From: VGRF01 sp964460485
GTDB taxonomy: Bacteria; Myxococcota_A; UBA9160; UBA6930
Reading direction: 5' to 3'
Length of the DNA: 14,221 bases
NCBI GenBank assembly: GCA_964460485.1
Contig: CAYWRY010000106.1
Location: forward strand, 1 to 14,221
Shown here: one piece after another, positions 13,901 through 14,221 of the stretch
How positions within the stretch are numbered: the first letter of the stretch is position 1
Layout of the letters: each line of letters starts with the position of its first letter
Program-made: the position numbers and the translations under genes
The notes under the pieces: model-generated
The model's database searches: none
What the model was told of the DNA's origin: nothing
What the model saw: only the letters and a program-made list of their open reading frames with translations

Positions 13901-14221
13901 ATGACCAGCGCGCTCAGGATTCGCGGCGGGGCGGCCAGGGCCATCGCCGACATCACCTCGCTCGACTCCCACGTGCCCGCGTTCGGCTCCGCCGCCTACC
14001 CCTGCGCGAAGGCTGGCGTCGAGATGCTGTCGCGCGATGCGGCGCTCGAGCTGGCGCGCCACCGCATTCGCGTGAACACCGGCTCACCCGGCCTCACCGA
14101 CACGCCGCTCACCGCCGGCCTCCGCGACGTCGCGGGCCTCGAGGGCCGCATTCCTCGACCGCATCCCCCTGCGCCGCTGGGGCACGCCCGAGGACGTGGC
14201 CGCCGCCGCGCTCTTCCTAGT
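13901..14221 (+). pseudogene. Short-chain dehydrogenase remnant: N-terminal half missing, frameshift near 14145, cut by window edge
   Basis: From ATG 13901 the frame soon reads as the middle of an SDR: ITSLDSHVPAFGSAAY with Ser and Tyr of the active site, YPCAK (Tyr plus Lys four residues on), ALELARHRIRVN, and SPGLTDTPLTAGL. The Rossmann motif TGxxxGxG and NNAG are absent; only about 17 residues precede this block. Near 14141-14148 the match moves to the +1 frame, where AFLDRIPLRRWGTPEDVAA and then AALFL continue the expected SDR C-terminus to the window end. One inserted base or two lost bases would explain this. It is thus an SDR pseudogene, possibly from an internal deletion that kept the original start and ribosome site. 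Its type is closest to the third SDR upstream. Confidence 0.75.

Noticed and set aside
1..14221. CRISPR array
   Set aside because: The only regular repeats are the diverged coding units of the repeat protein; no identical short repeats with spacers are present.

Overview
The window is a high-GC bacterial chromosome segment. The G/C-rich third codon positions leave many long shadow frames open. An ExbB/ExbD/TonB-type module implies a Gram-negative envelope. The adjacent serA and purA recall gene orders I associate with Deltaproteobacteria in the broad sense (Myxococcota, Desulfobacterota and relatives). That placement is inference; no rRNA or other phylogenetic marker is present.

Region 1 (1-4280) is an envelope energy-transduction locus with two divergent arms. 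The minus arm carries a TonB/TolA-like protein and, 14 bp downstream, a secreted protein built from about 23 tandem EF-hand-like calcium-loop repeats that runs off the left edge. The plus arm carries a TolQ/ExbB proton-channel protein overlapping a TolR/ExbD protein. The arrangement suggests proton-motive-force work at the envelope connected to the repeat protein, and it is the most interesting part of the window.

Region 2 (4288-8736) is core metabolism: a divergent aroA (EPSP synthase, minus) facing a serA-purA operon (3-phosphoglycerate dehydrogenase and adenylosuccinate synthetase, plus) whose genes overlap by an ATGA. The AroA carries arginine where the active-site lysine normally sits.

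Region 3 (8756-10389) holds a minus-strand protein with a GspE/PilB N-terminal domain but no ATPase domain, then a complete tRNA-Lys(UUU) gene with encoded CCA on the plus strand.

Region 4 (10527-13084) is a run of three plus-strand short-chain dehydrogenases. The second resembles the dehydrogenase domain of peroxisomal multifunctional enzyme type 2, and the third overlaps it by a GTGA, so these two are probably co-transcribed and may act in acyl-CoA, steroid or alicyclic alcohol oxidation. A perfect 16-bp inverted repeat follows.

Region 5 (about 13200-14221) looks decayed. It contains an IS110-family transposase remnant, a 46-codon minus ORF resembling a lipoprotein with tyrosine in place of the lipobox cysteine, two small hairpins, and a fourth short-chain dehydrogenase lacking its Rossmann half and carrying a frameshift at the right edge.
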